A program made the translations under genes and the position numbers. From Rhodoferax koreense (GTDB taxonomy: Bacteria > Pseudomonadota > Gammaproteobacteria > Burkholderiales > Burkholderiaceae_C), in the NCBI RefSeq assembly GCF_001955695.1, contig NZ_CP019236.1, forward strand, positions 1,240,001 to 1,304,000: a stretch of 64,000 nucleotides of DNA, written 5' to 3'. Numbering within the stretch: position 1 is the stretch's first letter; the number at the start of each line of letters is the position of its first letter. The notes below the pieces were generated by a model, which did not search any database, was not told where the DNA came from, and worked only from the letters and a program-made list of their open reading frames with translations. This document shows positions 38,045 to 46,044 of this stretch, piece after piece.

Positions 38045-38619
38045 CGGGCAGGGGGTGCCACGACCGTGAACGGCCGCACGCCGTCGGTGGCCACCAGCAG
38101 TTGCTGTGCGGGCTGGCTCACGGACTGCAGCAGCACGGCCTGGCGGCCGATGATGGGTTCGGGGCCGAGCACCAGCAGGGCGTCGGCGCGTGTGGCGGTG
38201 TCGTTGCCGAGCCAGCGCTCGGGCAGCGCGCCGCCCGGGATGCCGTCGAAGTGGAAACCTTCGGCCGTGGGCCGCCAGCGCACGGCCATGCCGCTGGCGC
38301 GCGACTGGGCACGGGCCGATTCGAGCAGGGCGGCGAGCCGCGCCGCATCGCGTTCGAGCAGGGTCTGGCTGGTGTCGCGCAAGGCGAAAGCCACACCCGC
38401 GCTGGCGAGGGCCATGATGGCGACGACGACGAGGAGCTCCAGCAGGGTGAAGCCACGATGGCGCCTATTGATGCCAAAGGGCCGGGAGGCTGTCGAGATC
38501 AATGACGCCGCCGCGCCGGGCCGCCCCAAGCAAGGCGCGGCCCCCTCGGGGGGCAGCGCAGTACACGCAGTGACAAGCGTGGGGGCCACACATTCATTGC
38601 CAGCTGCCGATGTCGGCAT
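38041..38619 (-). CDS. gspH: Type II secretion minor pseudopilin GspH
   Basis: A minor pseudopilin with cleavage motif RRHRG/FTLLELLVVVAIMALASAG. The longest frame (192 residues, ATG 38619) starts within the last codons of gspG, where GGAGG and AAGG are good ribosome sites. It would carry a leader of about 55 residues of which PTLVTACTALPPEGAAPCLG is encoded by a GC-rich dispersed repeat. A TTG at 38502 gives a normal 17-residue leader and 154 residues. The true start is open. GspH connects the tip complex to the GspG shaft. Confidence 0.88.
   Translation of the reverse strand: MPTSAAGNECVAPTLVTACTALPPEGAAPCLGRPGAAASLISTASRPFGINRRHRGFTLLELLVVVAIMALASAGVAFALRDTSQTLLERDAARLAALLESARAQSRASGMAVRWRPTAEGFHFDGIPGGALPERWLGNDTATRADALLVLGPEPIIGRQAVLLQSVSQPAQQLLVATDGVRPFTVVAPPAR
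38518..38585 (-). repeat. GC-rich dispersed repeat, copy 2 (gspG-gspH)
   Basis: Second copy of the element at 37611-37680, with the same order of blocks (CCGGGCCGCCCCAAG, GCGCGGCCCCCTCGGGGGGC, AGCGCAG, ACAAGCGTGGGGG). It sits between the end of gspG and the pseudopilin part of gspH. Confidence 0.7.
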
Positions 38620-39034
38620 TTTTACCTTCGCCTCCGGATTGGCCGTCGGCGCCGAACGACATCACGTCGATCTCGCCCTTGATGCCGGGGTTCAGGTACT
38701 GGTAGGGCCGGCCCCACGGGTCGTTCGGCAGCTTCTCGACATAGGGCTTCCAGTTCGGCGGAATGGGCGCGGTCGTGGGTTTGACCACCAGCGCCTGCAG
38801 GCCCTGTTCGGCCGAGGGGTAGCGCTGGTTGTCCAGGCGATACAGCTTGAGCGCCTGCATCAGGTTGTTGACGTCGGTCTTGGCGGCGGTGGCGCGGGCA
38901 TCGTCGGCGCGGTCGAGCACGTTGGGCACGATCAGCGCGGCCAGCACGCCGATGATGACGAGCACCACCATCAGTTCGATGAGGGTGAAGCCCTTTTGCA
39001 GGCCGCGGCGCAGGATGGAGGTGGATGGGGTCAT
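38594..39034 (-). CDS. gspG: Type II secretion major pseudopilin GspG
   Basis: A 146-residue major pseudopilin. The leader MTPSTSILRRGLQKG is cut before FTLIELMVVLVIIGVLAALI; the T2SG motif YRLDNQRYPSAEQGLQALV and the calcium-loop region DPWGRPYQYLNPG follow. The first gene of the gspG-to-E run. ATG 39034 is chosen since upstream frame lacks homology. The 75 bp to divergent gspC must contain promoters for both directions. Confidence 0.97.
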   Translation of the reverse strand: MTPSTSILRRGLQKGFTLIELMVVLVIIGVLAALIVPNVLDRADDARATAAKTDVNNLMQALKLYRLDNQRYPSAEQGLQALVVKPTTAPIPPNWKPYVEKLPNDPWGRPYQYLNPGIKGEIDVMSFGADGQSGGEGKNADIGSWQ

Positions 39035-39109
39035 GGGTTGGAATACGAGGTGCGTGAGCGCCTGGATGTTGGGTCGACCATTCAATGTAGGTTCAATGAT
39101 AATCGCCGC

Positions 39110-39565
39110 ATGTTACTGAACACATCCGACACCGCCGGCGCGCGCTGGCTCGTGCGCGGCGGGACCTTCGCCGTGTGGGCGCTGGCGCTGGCCAGCGTCG
39201 CCTATTGGGGGCTGAAGGCGACTTCCGCGCCCGGCGGGCCGGTGGCCGCGGTACTGCCCGACAGCCGTCCGCCGGTGGACCCGGACGTGGTGGCGCGGTT
39301 GCTCGGTGCACGGTCGGCCGAGCCGGTGGCGCCGGTGGCCGCCAATGTGGCCGGTCGTTTCACGCTGGCGGGTGTGCTGGCGGGCTCGCGCCGCGGCGCG
39401 GCCCTGATCGCCGTGGACGGCAAGCCGGCACGGCCCTACCGCGTGGGCAGCGTGGTTGACGACAACCTGCTGCTGCTGTCGGTGGCGCCGCGCCGTGCCG
39501 CGCTCGGCACGCAGATGGACGGTCCGGCCGCGTTCACGCTCGAATTGCCGGCCCTGAAGAAATAG
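39110..39565 (+). CDS. gspC: Type II secretion protein GspC (short form)
   Basis: A 151-residue bitopic protein with a membrane helix near residues 16-36 (GGTFAVWALALASVAYWGL) and a homology-region domain (FTLAGVLAGSRRGAALIAVDGKPARPYRVGSVVDDNLLLLSV) that docks to the N0 domain of GspD. The PDZ or coiled-coil C-terminus of longer GspC proteins is absent. It diverges from gspG and its 3' end overlaps the convergent phosphatase gene by 32 bp. Confidence 0.88.
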   Translation: MLLNTSDTAGARWLVRGGTFAVWALALASVAYWGLKATSAPGGPVAAVLPDSRPPVDPDVVARLLGARSAEPVAPVAANVAGRFTLAGVLAGSRRGAALIAVDGKPARPYRVGSVVDDNLLLLSVAPRRAALGTQMDGPAAFTLELPALKK

Positions 39566-40121
39566 GCACGGCACCGCTCGGACGCTCGATGCGCGTCCAC
39601 TCCCCGTAGGCCGGTGCCCAGGCGGGCCACTGGTCGGCTCGCTCGACGTGGCGCTGGCCACGGGCGATCAGGCCGGCGGCGCGAATCACGCCGGCGTGGG
39701 TGATCCACAAGGTCGGCGCCGTGGCGAGTTCGTCCCAGGCTTCGGCCACCCGTCGCATGAAGCCGGTGACGTTCTCGCCACCGCCGACGCGGTGCTCGGC
39801 GAAATCGTCGGTCCAGGCGGCGAGCGCTTCGGCGCCGATCGCCTGCCAGGAGCGGCCTTCCCAGTCGCCGAAATCCATCTCGCGCAGGCGCGCGTCCGGT
39901 TTGAAGATGAAATCGGGTCGGAGCGCTCGCAGCGCCTGCGCAAGCTGCTCACATCTTTGTAGCGGTGAAAAATGAACGGCCAGGCGTTGGGGTATGGCGT
40001 GCGCCAGCCCTTGCGCGGCCAGCCGTGTGGCCTCCGTGTCGGCGCGCAGGTCGAGTGCGCCATAACAGAGGCCGGCGGCAGCCAGCGGCCGCGCATGCCG
40101 CGCGAGCCACAGCGGCGTCAC
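39534..40121 (-). CDS. cobC: Histidine phosphatase, probable alpha-ribazole phosphatase
   Basis: A 195-residue phosphoglycerate-mutase-fold phosphatase. The catalytic His is in WLARHARPL (normally RHG; here RHA), with the second half DFGDWEGRSWQ and LWITHAGVIRA. Read from a GTG that overlaps the cobS stop (GTGA), so it is coupled to cobS; this and the family suggest removal of the phosphate of alpha-ribazole-P in cobalamin loop assembly. The Gly-to-Ala change next to the catalytic His is unusual but seen in relatives. Overlaps gspC at the 3' end. Confidence 0.82.
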   Translation of the reverse strand: MTPLWLARHARPLAAAGLCYGALDLRADTEATRLAAQGLAHAIPQRLAVHFSPLQRCEQLAQALRALRPDFIFKPDARLREMDFGDWEGRSWQAIGAEALAAWTDDFAEHRVGGGENVTGFMRRVAEAWDELATAPTLWITHAGVIRAAGLIARGQRHVERADQWPAWAPAYGEWTRIERPSGAVPISSGPAIRA

Positions 40122-40936
40122 GGTGTGCGCAGCGTCAGGGCCGCGCCGAGGTAGAAGGCGATCTCGCAGAGCTGCTGCGTCGCGCCCAGGCCGTCGCCGG
40201 TGAAGCCCTGCAGCCGGCGTGCGAGCAGGCGGCGCATCCACCACAGCGCCAGCAGGCTGCCGGCCATGCCGGCTATCAAAAATGGAGCGCCCTCCGCAAT
40301 GAACACAAGGGCTAGGGGCACAAAACACCATGAACCCGCGATGGCCAGCGCGGTATTGGTGATCTGGTCCGCGAGTGGCTTGCTTTTGGACTGCGCCGCG
40401 TCGCCCACGTGCGGCAGGCTGCGCACGATGACCAGCGGGCACCAGCGCGAGAACACATGGCCGCCGCACAGCGCCGCGAGCAGGGCCGATGCGCCCCGGT
40501 CGGCCTGCGCGCCGAGCAGCGCCAGCAGCGCCACCTTGGCCAGCAAGGCCAGCACCAGCGCCATCGCACCGTACGCGCCGATGCGCGAGTCCTTCATGAT
40601 CTCTAGCGCGCGCGCCCGCTCGACGCTGCCGCCCAGGCCATCGGCCACGTCGGCCAGGCCGTCCTCGTGGAAGCCGCCGGTCATGTAGATCCCGGCGGCG
40701 GTGCACAACACGGCGGCCACCAGCGGCGCAAAGCCCTGTCCGGGCCACGCTGCCAGGCACAACGCGGCCACGGCGGCGCAAACGGCGGCCACCAGCCAGC
40801 CCACACCCGGGAAATGCGCGGCGCTCGCGCGCAGCATGGCCGGGCTGAAACCGACCCAGGCCGCGAGCCGGCCCGTGACGGGGATGCGCGTGAAGAACTG
40901 GATGGCCAGCAGGTAATGCCGAACGAAGCTGGCCAT
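40118..40936 (-). CDS. cobS: Adenosylcobinamide-GDP ribazoletransferase (cobalamin synthase)
   Basis: A 272-residue integral membrane enzyme that joins adenosylcobinamide-GDP with alpha-ribazole to finish cobalamin. FFTRIPV at the N-terminus, FPGVGWLVAAVCAA, GGFHEDGLADVADGLGG (metal-binding His/Asp motif) and MKDSRIGAYGAMALVL are CobS hallmarks. Six or seven membrane segments. Codons about 203-222 are AT-richer and match a dispersed repeat element. Six bases separate it from ilvA upstream, so these three genes may share transcription. Confidence 0.95.
   Translation of the reverse strand: MASFVRHYLLAIQFFTRIPVTGRLAAWVGFSPAMLRASAAHFPGVGWLVAAVCAAVAALCLAAWPGQGFAPLVAAVLCTAAGIYMTGGFHEDGLADVADGLGGSVERARALEIMKDSRIGAYGAMALVLALLAKVALLALLGAQADRGASALLAALCGGHVFSRWCPLVIVRSLPHVGDAAQSKSKPLADQITNTALAIAGSWCFVPLALVFIAEGAPFLIAGMAGSLLALWWMRRLLARRLQGFTGDGLGATQQLCEIAFYLGAALTLRTP
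40271..40330 (+). repeat. Dispersed palindromic element, copy inside cobS
   Basis: Plus strand shows GAGC-N5-CCGC-N10-AGGGC-TAGGGGC, the same spacing as copies in gspD, pgi and at 54486. It is read in frame and encodes a membrane-loop segment (FVPLALVFIAEGAPFLIAG). Confidence 0.5.
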
Positions 40937-40942
40937 CGTTGA

Positions 40943-42547
40943 TCAGCTCTTCAGGAACAACTGGTACACCGGGTTCTGCGTCTCTTCCACGAATGGATAC
41001 GCCAGCGTGTCGAGGAATTTTGCAAAGGCCTTTTCCTCGGCCGCGGGCACCTGCAGGCCGACCAGGATGCGGCCGTAGTCCGCGCCCTGGTTGCGGTAGT
41101 GGAACAGGCTGATGTTCCAGTTCGGCCGCATCAGGCTCAGGAACTTGAGCAAGGCGCCCGGCCGCTCGGGGAAGATGAAGCGCAGCAACCGTTCCTCGTG
41201 CGCCAACGCCGAATGGCCGCCGACCATGTGGCGGATGTGCTCCTTGGCCAGTTCGTCGTGCGTCAGGTCCAGCGTCTCGAAACCCTGCTTGCCGAAGTTG
41301 CGGGCGATCTTGGCCGATTCGCCCTTGTTCTGCGTGGTCAGGCCGACGAACACATGGGCGCGCTGCGCGTGGCTGATGCGGTAGTTGAATTCGGTGACGT
41401 TGCGCGGCCCGCCGGGCAGTTGCTCGACGACTTCGCAGAAACGGCGGAAACTGCCGCGCTCCTCGGGGATCGTCACGGCGAACAGCGCCTCGCGCTCCTC
41501 GCCGACCTCGGCGCGTTCGGCCACGAAGCGCAGGCGGTCGAAGTTCATGTTCGCGCCGCACAGGATGGCCGCGTAGGTCTGGCCCTTCGTCTTGTGGGTG
41601 GCCACGTATTGCTTGATCGCGGCCACCGCCAGGGCGCCGGCCGGCTCGACGATGCTGCGCGTGTCGACGAACACGTCCTTGATGGCGGCGCAGACGGCAT
41701 CGGTGTCGACCGTCATGAACTCGTCGACCAGGCCGCGCGCCACGCGGAAGGTTTCCTCGCCCACCAGCTTCACGGCCGTGCCGTCGGAGAACAGGCCCAC
41801 GTCGGCCAGCGTCACGCGCTTCTTCGCGTTGACCGACTGGATCATCGCGTCCGAGTCGTTCATCTGCACGCCGATGACCTTGATCTCGGGCCGCACGGCC
41901 TTGATGTAGTTGGCCACGCCGGAGATCAGGCCGCCGCCGCCGATGGCCACAAACACCGCGTCCAGATGCTGCGAGCCCGGGCCCTGCAAACTTTGCAATT
42001 GGCGCAGGATTTCCATGGCGATCGTGCCCTGGCCGGCGATCACGTCCGGATCGTCGAACGGGTGCACGAAGGTCAGGTCCTGCTTTTTTTCCAGTGTCAC
42101 GGCATGCTGGTAGGCATCCGAGTAACTTTCGCCCGACAGCACCACCTCGCCGCCGAAACCCCTGACGGCATCGACCTTGACCTGCGGCGTCGTGGTCGGC
42201 ATGACCACCACCGCGCGGCAGCCGAGCTTCTTGGCGCTCAACGCCACGCCCTGCGCGTGGTTGCCGGCCGAGGCGCAGATCACGCCGCGCTTGAGTTGTT
42301 CGGCCGACAGGTGCGCCATCTTGTTGTAGGCGCCGCGCAGCTTGAAGCTGAACACCGGCTGCGTGTCCTCGCGCTTGAGCAGGACGGTGTTGTGCAGGCG
42401 CCGGCTCAGGTTCTGCGCCGGCTCCAGCGCCGACTCGATGGCCACGTCGTAGACCCGCGCGGTCAGGATCTTTTTCAGATAATCGGCAGGCGTGAGTGCC
42501 TTGGGTTTGGCGACGGGCTTAGCGGCGGAGGGGGGTACAGGCTTCAT
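40943..42547 (-). CDS. ilvA: Threonine ammonia-lyase, biosynthetic
   Basis: A 534-residue PLP enzyme for the first step of isoleucine synthesis (threonine to 2-oxobutanoate). The PLP Lys is in VFSFKLRGAYNKM, and the phosphate cup in AIGGGGLISGVANYIKAV. Two C-terminal ACT-like regulatory domains (residues about 335-534; EALFAVTIPEERGSFRRF and ERLLRFIFPERPGALLKFL) mark the isoleucine-feedback form, not the short catabolic form. An alanine/proline/lysine-rich leader of about 18 residues precedes the enzyme fold. Confidence 0.97.
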   Translation of the reverse strand: MKPVPPSAAKPVAKPKALTPADYLKKILTARVYDVAIESALEPAQNLSRRLHNTVLLKREDTQPVFSFKLRGAYNKMAHLSAEQLKRGVICASAGNHAQGVALSAKKLGCRAVVVMPTTTPQVKVDAVRGFGGEVVLSGESYSDAYQHAVTLEKKQDLTFVHPFDDPDVIAGQGTIAMEILRQLQSLQGPGSQHLDAVFVAIGGGGLISGVANYIKAVRPEIKVIGVQMNDSDAMIQSVNAKKRVTLADVGLFSDGTAVKLVGEETFRVARGLVDEFMTVDTDAVCAAIKDVFVDTRSIVEPAGALAVAAIKQYVATHKTKGQTYAAILCGANMNFDRLRFVAERAEVGEEREALFAVTIPEERGSFRRFCEVVEQLPGGPRNVTEFNYRISHAQRAHVFVGLTTQNKGESAKIARNFGKQGFETLDLTHDELAKEHIRHMVGGHSALAHEERLLRFIFPERPGALLKFLSLMRPNWNISLFHYRNQGADYGRILVGLQVPAAEEKAFAKFLDTLAYPFVEETQNPVYQLFLKS

Positions 42548-42756
42548 GATCGGAGGGCGGACATTGCGGAACAGAGCCGTCGATCATAGAGCGCGCGCAA
42601 CGATGCTCTGCCGTTGTTCAGCATGGTGCTGACGGCAGATCCGCCTGCCTCATTCCAGGGACACCGCGGAACTGGCTCCGCCAGGCCGCCGGTGTCGCCC
42701 CCTGCAAGGAGGTTGGCGCTACACAAGGTGAGCGACTTGGGTGTGAGCCAATTCCC
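42548..42756. other. ilvA upstream region
   Basis: About 210 bp between ilvA and the small-RNA terminator. A small inverted repeat CAGCA-tgg-TGCTG lies near 42620. No leader peptide with isoleucine codons, no T-box and no other feature was recognised. Confidence 0.3.
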
Positions 42757-42848
42757 CAAGAAAAAAGCCCCAGGTCTTGCGACCTGGGGCTAAATCCACC
42801 TTTTCGGAGGGTGGAGGAGACAATCGGCGCGTAAGAGTCTTACGCATG
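42757..42848 (-). ncRNA. Small RNA candidate resembling the betaproteobacterial toxic sRNA
   Basis: A free-standing minus-strand transcription unit of about 90 nt. From its 5' end: hairpin GCGTAAG-ACT-CTTACGC (42845-42829), a C-rich stretch TCTCCTCCACCCTCC (42820-42806), a second hairpin TCCACC/GGTGGA whose loop exposes CTCCG, and a final 10-bp terminator hairpin followed by six U. CCUCC is complementary to Shine-Dalgarno sequences. I recall an Rfam family of betaproteobacterial toxic small RNAs with three hairpins and exposed anti-SD motifs; this locus fits that description, but I could not run the covariance model. Promoter and terminator are listed separately. Confidence 0.75.
42761..42790 (-). 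terminator. Intrinsic terminator of the small RNA
   Basis: Perfect 10-bp stem GCCCCAGGTC/GACCTGGGGC (42767-42790) with a four-base loop, followed on the minus strand by six T (42766-42761). It ends the sRNA and shields ilvA from read-through. Confidence 0.9.
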
Positions 42849-42854
42849 GGTTGC

Positions 42855-42882
42855 AGTGTACCGGTTTTTTGCTGCGTTGCAA
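42855..42882 (-). promoter_or_regulatory. Sigma-70 promoter of the small RNA
   Basis: TTGCAA (42882-42877), 16 bp spacer and TACACT (42860-42855) on the minus strand. The predicted start near 42848 falls just before the first hairpin of the RNA, so promoter, RNA and terminator form one consistent unit. Confidence 0.7.
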
Positions 42883-42969
42883 CATCCCCCCATTTGGGGG
42901 TGTATGAAATAGGTCACACTATTAGCTCAATTACGCGATGCGAAGCTGTATTAATCGAAAAGGAACAAC

Positions 42970-43419
42970 ATGGAATGCACAGTGAGTTGGACGGGTGCCG
43001 CCGGCACGCGTTCCGGCATGGGTTTTGTGGCGGAAACCGGCAGCGGCCACGTCCTGACCATGGACGGCGCGCCGGACGCGGCCAAGCCCGAGAACGGCGG
43101 CCAGAACCTGGCGCCGCGCCCGATGGAGACCGTGCTCGCCGGCACCGGCGGTTGCACCGCCTACGACGTCGTCCTGATCCTGAAGCGAGGACGCCACGAC
43201 GTGCGCGGCTGCTCGGTCAAGCTCACTTCGGAACGTGCGCCGGTCGATCCCAAGGTGTTCACCGCCATCCACATGCACTTCACCGTGAGCGGCAAGGGGA
43301 TTCCGGCACAGGCCGTGGAGCGCGCCATCGCCATGAGCCACGACAAATATTGTTCGGCGACGATCATGCTGGGCAAGACCGCCGAGATCACCACGAGTTT
43401 CGATCTGGTCGAGGCCTGA
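42970..43419 (+). CDS. OsmC-family peroxiredoxin-like protein
   Basis: A 149-residue OsmC-fold protein of the YhfA-like branch. The two redox Cys are in GTGGCTAYDVVLIL and HDKYCSATIMLGK, the arrangement used by OsmC/Ohr proteins to reduce organic hydroperoxides, although YhfA-type members have no proven substrate. AAAAGGAA precedes the ATG. It is transcribed away from the sRNA and convergent with coq7. Confidence 0.9.
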   Translation: MECTVSWTGAAGTRSGMGFVAETGSGHVLTMDGAPDAAKPENGGQNLAPRPMETVLAGTGGCTAYDVVLILKRGRHDVRGCSVKLTSERAPVDPKVFTAIHMHFTVSGKGIPAQAVERAIAMSHDKYCSATIMLGKTAEITTSFDLVEA

Positions 43420-43439
43420 CCACCCGTCGTCTCCAAGGA

Positions 43440-44096
43440 TCAGATGTAGTGCGCCGTGGTCGTCATGACCTTGCCGGCGGCACGCATCAGCCCTTTGAGG
43501 GGGGCTGGCAGCTTCACGCCGCCGGCCTGCAGGGCCTCTTCGGCGTGCCGCGCCTCGTCTTCCTTCATCTGCGCCACGATGGCGCGTGAAGCGTGATCGC
43601 CTGCGGGCAGGCGCTCCAGGTGGCTTTGCAGGTGGGCTTCGACCTGCCGTTCGGTCTCCACCACGAAGCCCAGGCTCAGCCGGTCGCCGCCGAGCTTGCC
43701 CGTCAGCAACCCCAGCCCGAAGGCGCCGGCGTACCACAGCGGATTCAGCCGGCTGGTGTGGCCGCCGAGTTCGTCGAGCCGCTGGCGCGTCCAGGCCAGA
43801 TGGTCGGTTTCCTCCTGCGCCGCCTGCTGGAGATGGCACCGCAACTCCTCGTCCTTCGTGGCCAATGCCTGCGCCGTGTAGAGCGCTTGCGCGCAAACTT
43901 CGCCCACGTGGTTGACCCGCATCAGCGCCGCCGCGTGTTTTTTCTCGACGGGCGTCAGATCGGTCGGCAACTCGGGCACGGTCGGGCAGGTCCGGCTCGC
44001 GCGCGGCAGCGTGAAGATGGCGCGCAACGCGGTGTCGGCGACGCGCAGTGTCTGGTCCAGCGACGGGATCAGCGTGGAAGGGTGAGGACGTTGCAT
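43440..44096 (-). CDS. coq7: 3-demethoxyubiquinol 3-hydroxylase (Coq7)
   Basis: A 218-residue di-iron hydroxylase of ubiquinone synthesis, the Coq7 type that replaces UbiF in many betaproteobacteria. Di-iron ligands are visible: MRVNHVGEVCAQALY, EETDHLAW, VETERQVEAHL and EDEARHAEEA, giving four Glu and two His. Membrane-associated helix FGLGLLTGKLGGDRLSLGF lies between. It is convergent with the OsmC gene and follows the first porin on the same strand after a terminator. Confidence 0.96.
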   Translation of the reverse strand: MQRPHPSTLIPSLDQTLRVADTALRAIFTLPRASRTCPTVPELPTDLTPVEKKHAAALMRVNHVGEVCAQALYTAQALATKDEELRCHLQQAAQEETDHLAWTRQRLDELGGHTSRLNPLWYAGAFGLGLLTGKLGGDRLSLGFVVETERQVEAHLQSHLERLPAGDHASRAIVAQMKEDEARHAEEALQAGGVKLPAPLKGLMRAAGKVMTTTAHYI

Positions 44097-44127
44097 GAAT
44101 CGACTTTACTGCAAGCGCCGTTCCCAT

Positions 44128-44152
44128 GAAAAATCCCCCACGAGGGGGGATT
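44128..44152 (-). terminator. Terminator of the first porin gene
   Basis: Stem AATCCCCC/GGGGGATT (44132-44152, loop ACGAG) followed on the minus strand by five T, 22 bp after the porin stop. It lies inside the gap before coq7. Confidence 0.85.
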
Positions 44153-44174
44153 CGGATAAGACGAGTCGAGCGGC

Positions 44175-45437
44175 TCAGAAACGATGGCGGATCGTGAAGG
44201 CCATGCTGCTCGAATCCTGGCCTGGCGAGGCCGAAACACCACCCACGTAACCGTTGCCGCCGAGTGCATCCTGCGACGGGCTCTTGTTGTTCAGGTGGGT
44301 CAGCACCGCGCTGAGGTCGGTGCGTTTGGACAAGGCGTACGTGTAGGCCGCGCCGTAGGATGAACGGTCGGCGTTGAACGGCCGGCGGTCATTCATGCTG
44401 TTGTAGGCCACGGAGATGGTGTGCACGCCGCTGGTGATGCGGTAGCCGATCTGGAAGAGGCGGGCGTTTTGTTTGAAGCCGTTGATGAACGCGTTCTGGA
44501 CCAGGTTTGCGGCGGTCGTCGACAAGCCACCGGCCACCAGGGTCGGCGCGATCACCGACAAGCCGGTCGGGTGATCGTCCTTGATGCTGGCGTATTGCCC
44601 ATACACGGTGCCGGGGCCGGCGTCCAATGTGGCGCCGATGATTGCAGTGGTCAGTGACTTTTCGCCGAGTTCGTTGTTGCGGGTGTTGTAGCCGCCGCCG
44701 AGGGAATATCCGTTTCCGTTGTAGATGACCATCGCACCCAGGAGGCGGCTGGCCGAAGCCTTGCCGGCCACCTCTCCGGCGGCATACATCGCCGTGGCGC
44801 TGAGGCCATCCTTTTGCAGCCCGTACTGGAGCGAGTTGCTGACGCGGATGTCGAATGAAGTGGGGATGGCCACCAATTGACCCAAAGCCAGGCTGGACTC
44901 CGTCTTCATCACGTCGAAATTGGCCGTTGCCAGGTAGGCCGGCGTGTACTGTCGGCCCAGTGTGAAGGCGCCCACGGGCGTGACCAGACCGACGAACGCC
45001 TGCCGGTCGAACAGGCTGTTGCCCAGGTTCACACCGATGGTGGAGCCGAGTTGCGCAGCGACGGCGGACACGGCGGGCTGCAAGGCAGCCGGCAAGCCCA
45101 GCGAGGTCGCGGTGCTGAGTCGGTCCGGCAATTTGCCCAGCGAGGCGGGCCGGTTGCTCAGGGCGCCGGTATCCGCCTCGAAACGTCCTTCAAGCGTGAA
45201 GATCGCCCGGTAGCCCCCGCCCAGGTCTTCATTGCCCTTGAAGCCAAAGCGCGACCCTTCCATGTTGCCGCTGGCAATGTTGTTCTGCGTGCCGCCGGGC
45301 CCGCCCGTCACGTGGGTGAAACCGACATCAACGAGGCCGTACAGGGTGACGCTGCTGTTGCCAAGTGTGGTCTGGGCCATGGCCAGAGACGAAATGCAGC
45401 CGAGCACGGCTGCCGAGATAACGCGCATTTTTTTCAT
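44175..45437 (-). CDS. General porin (betaproteobacterial trimeric type)
   Basis: A 420-residue porin with signal peptide MKKMRVISAAVLGCISSLAMA and mature start near QTTLGNSSVTLYGLVDVGF. SRFGFKGNEDLGGGYRAIFTLEGRF and the RQAFVGLVTPVGAFTLGRQYTP loop-3 region are family features; it ends in IRHRF with the terminal Phe needed for BAM assembly. The ATG at 45437 is chosen for the signal peptide. Codon use is less biased than in the two porins to the right, so it is likely less abundant or conditionally expressed. Confidence 0.93.
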   Translation of the reverse strand: MKKMRVISAAVLGCISSLAMAQTTLGNSSVTLYGLVDVGFTHVTGGPGGTQNNIASGNMEGSRFGFKGNEDLGGGYRAIFTLEGRFEADTGALSNRPASLGKLPDRLSTATSLGLPAALQPAVSAVAAQLGSTIGVNLGNSLFDRQAFVGLVTPVGAFTLGRQYTPAYLATANFDVMKTESSLALGQLVAIPTSFDIRVSNSLQYGLQKDGLSATAMYAAGEVAGKASASRLLGAMVIYNGNGYSLGGGYNTRNNELGEKSLTTAIIGATLDAGPGTVYGQYASIKDDHPTGLSVIAPTLVAGGLSTTAANLVQNAFINGFKQNARLFQIGYRITSGVHTISVAYNSMNDRRPFNADRSSYGAAYTYALSKRTDLSAVLTHLNNKSPSQDALGGNGYVGGVSASPGQDSSSMAFTIRHRF

Positions 45438-46044
45438 GAAGTCCCCCGGAAAGCGAAGTAAAGGTTCTATCGGAATGCCCACCTGCACGGCACTGCTGCG
45501 GCCAAGACTAAGGGGGTGTTTCTCAACGGTAAAGAGTGGGAACACCCAGGGTATCGCACGAGCGACAGGGGTAAACCCTGTCGCGGGGTGTCCCGGATAC
45601 GGCCCGAGGCGGACGCGATTTTTCCAACAGAATCAAAGACTTGGAGCGCTTCCAGGCAAGCCTTTTTTCACCAATAGCGCCGGTGCTTAGACGACCATGC
45701 TGTCGCTGCAAGCCGTGGTTGTTTTGAAGGGGCGTGGTGTACACGCAACAAGATGTTTTCGGGGAGGACAAGAGGCGGTCGCTTCGCCGCAATGGGTGTT
45801 CCTCCAGCAGAACTCCATGTGCTGCCGATGACGACGACCTGCCACCATGGCGTCCACCTTGGATTTCGACATGTTGCGTTGCACAATGCCAACACTCGGG
45901 GCCGATATTTGGTATTTGAGCGTAAAGAGCTTTGCCTTCGCTCAGGCTGTTTGGTTAAATACAAATAAGGGTTAACCACATGAGTCGGCCCTCAGAACTG
46001 TTGTCAGTCAGTCTTTTTGTATCCCACTTTTGGAGATTTCTAAT
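45438..46044. other. 600-bp region between divergent porins, with inverted repeats
   Basis: No convincing gene. It holds GGGTGTT/AACACCC (45514-45520 and 45541-45547) and a perfect palindrome GCGACAGGG-GTAAA-CCCTGTCGC (45562-45584) upstream of the left porin, and GGTTAA/TTAACC (45953-45977) about 70 bp before the right porin. These are possible operator sites. Short open frames here have no protein-like character. Confidence 0.5.

Noticed and set aside
42886..42900. CCCCC-ATTT-GGGGG inverted repeat before the OsmC gene as a terminator
   Set aside because: The stem is short, has no U-run on either strand and lies upstream of the gene; at most a weak operator.
45734..45968. Short open frames of 60-70 codons in the gap between porins
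   Set aside because: No ribosome site, no protein-like pattern, and frames overlap on both strands. Treated as intergenic.
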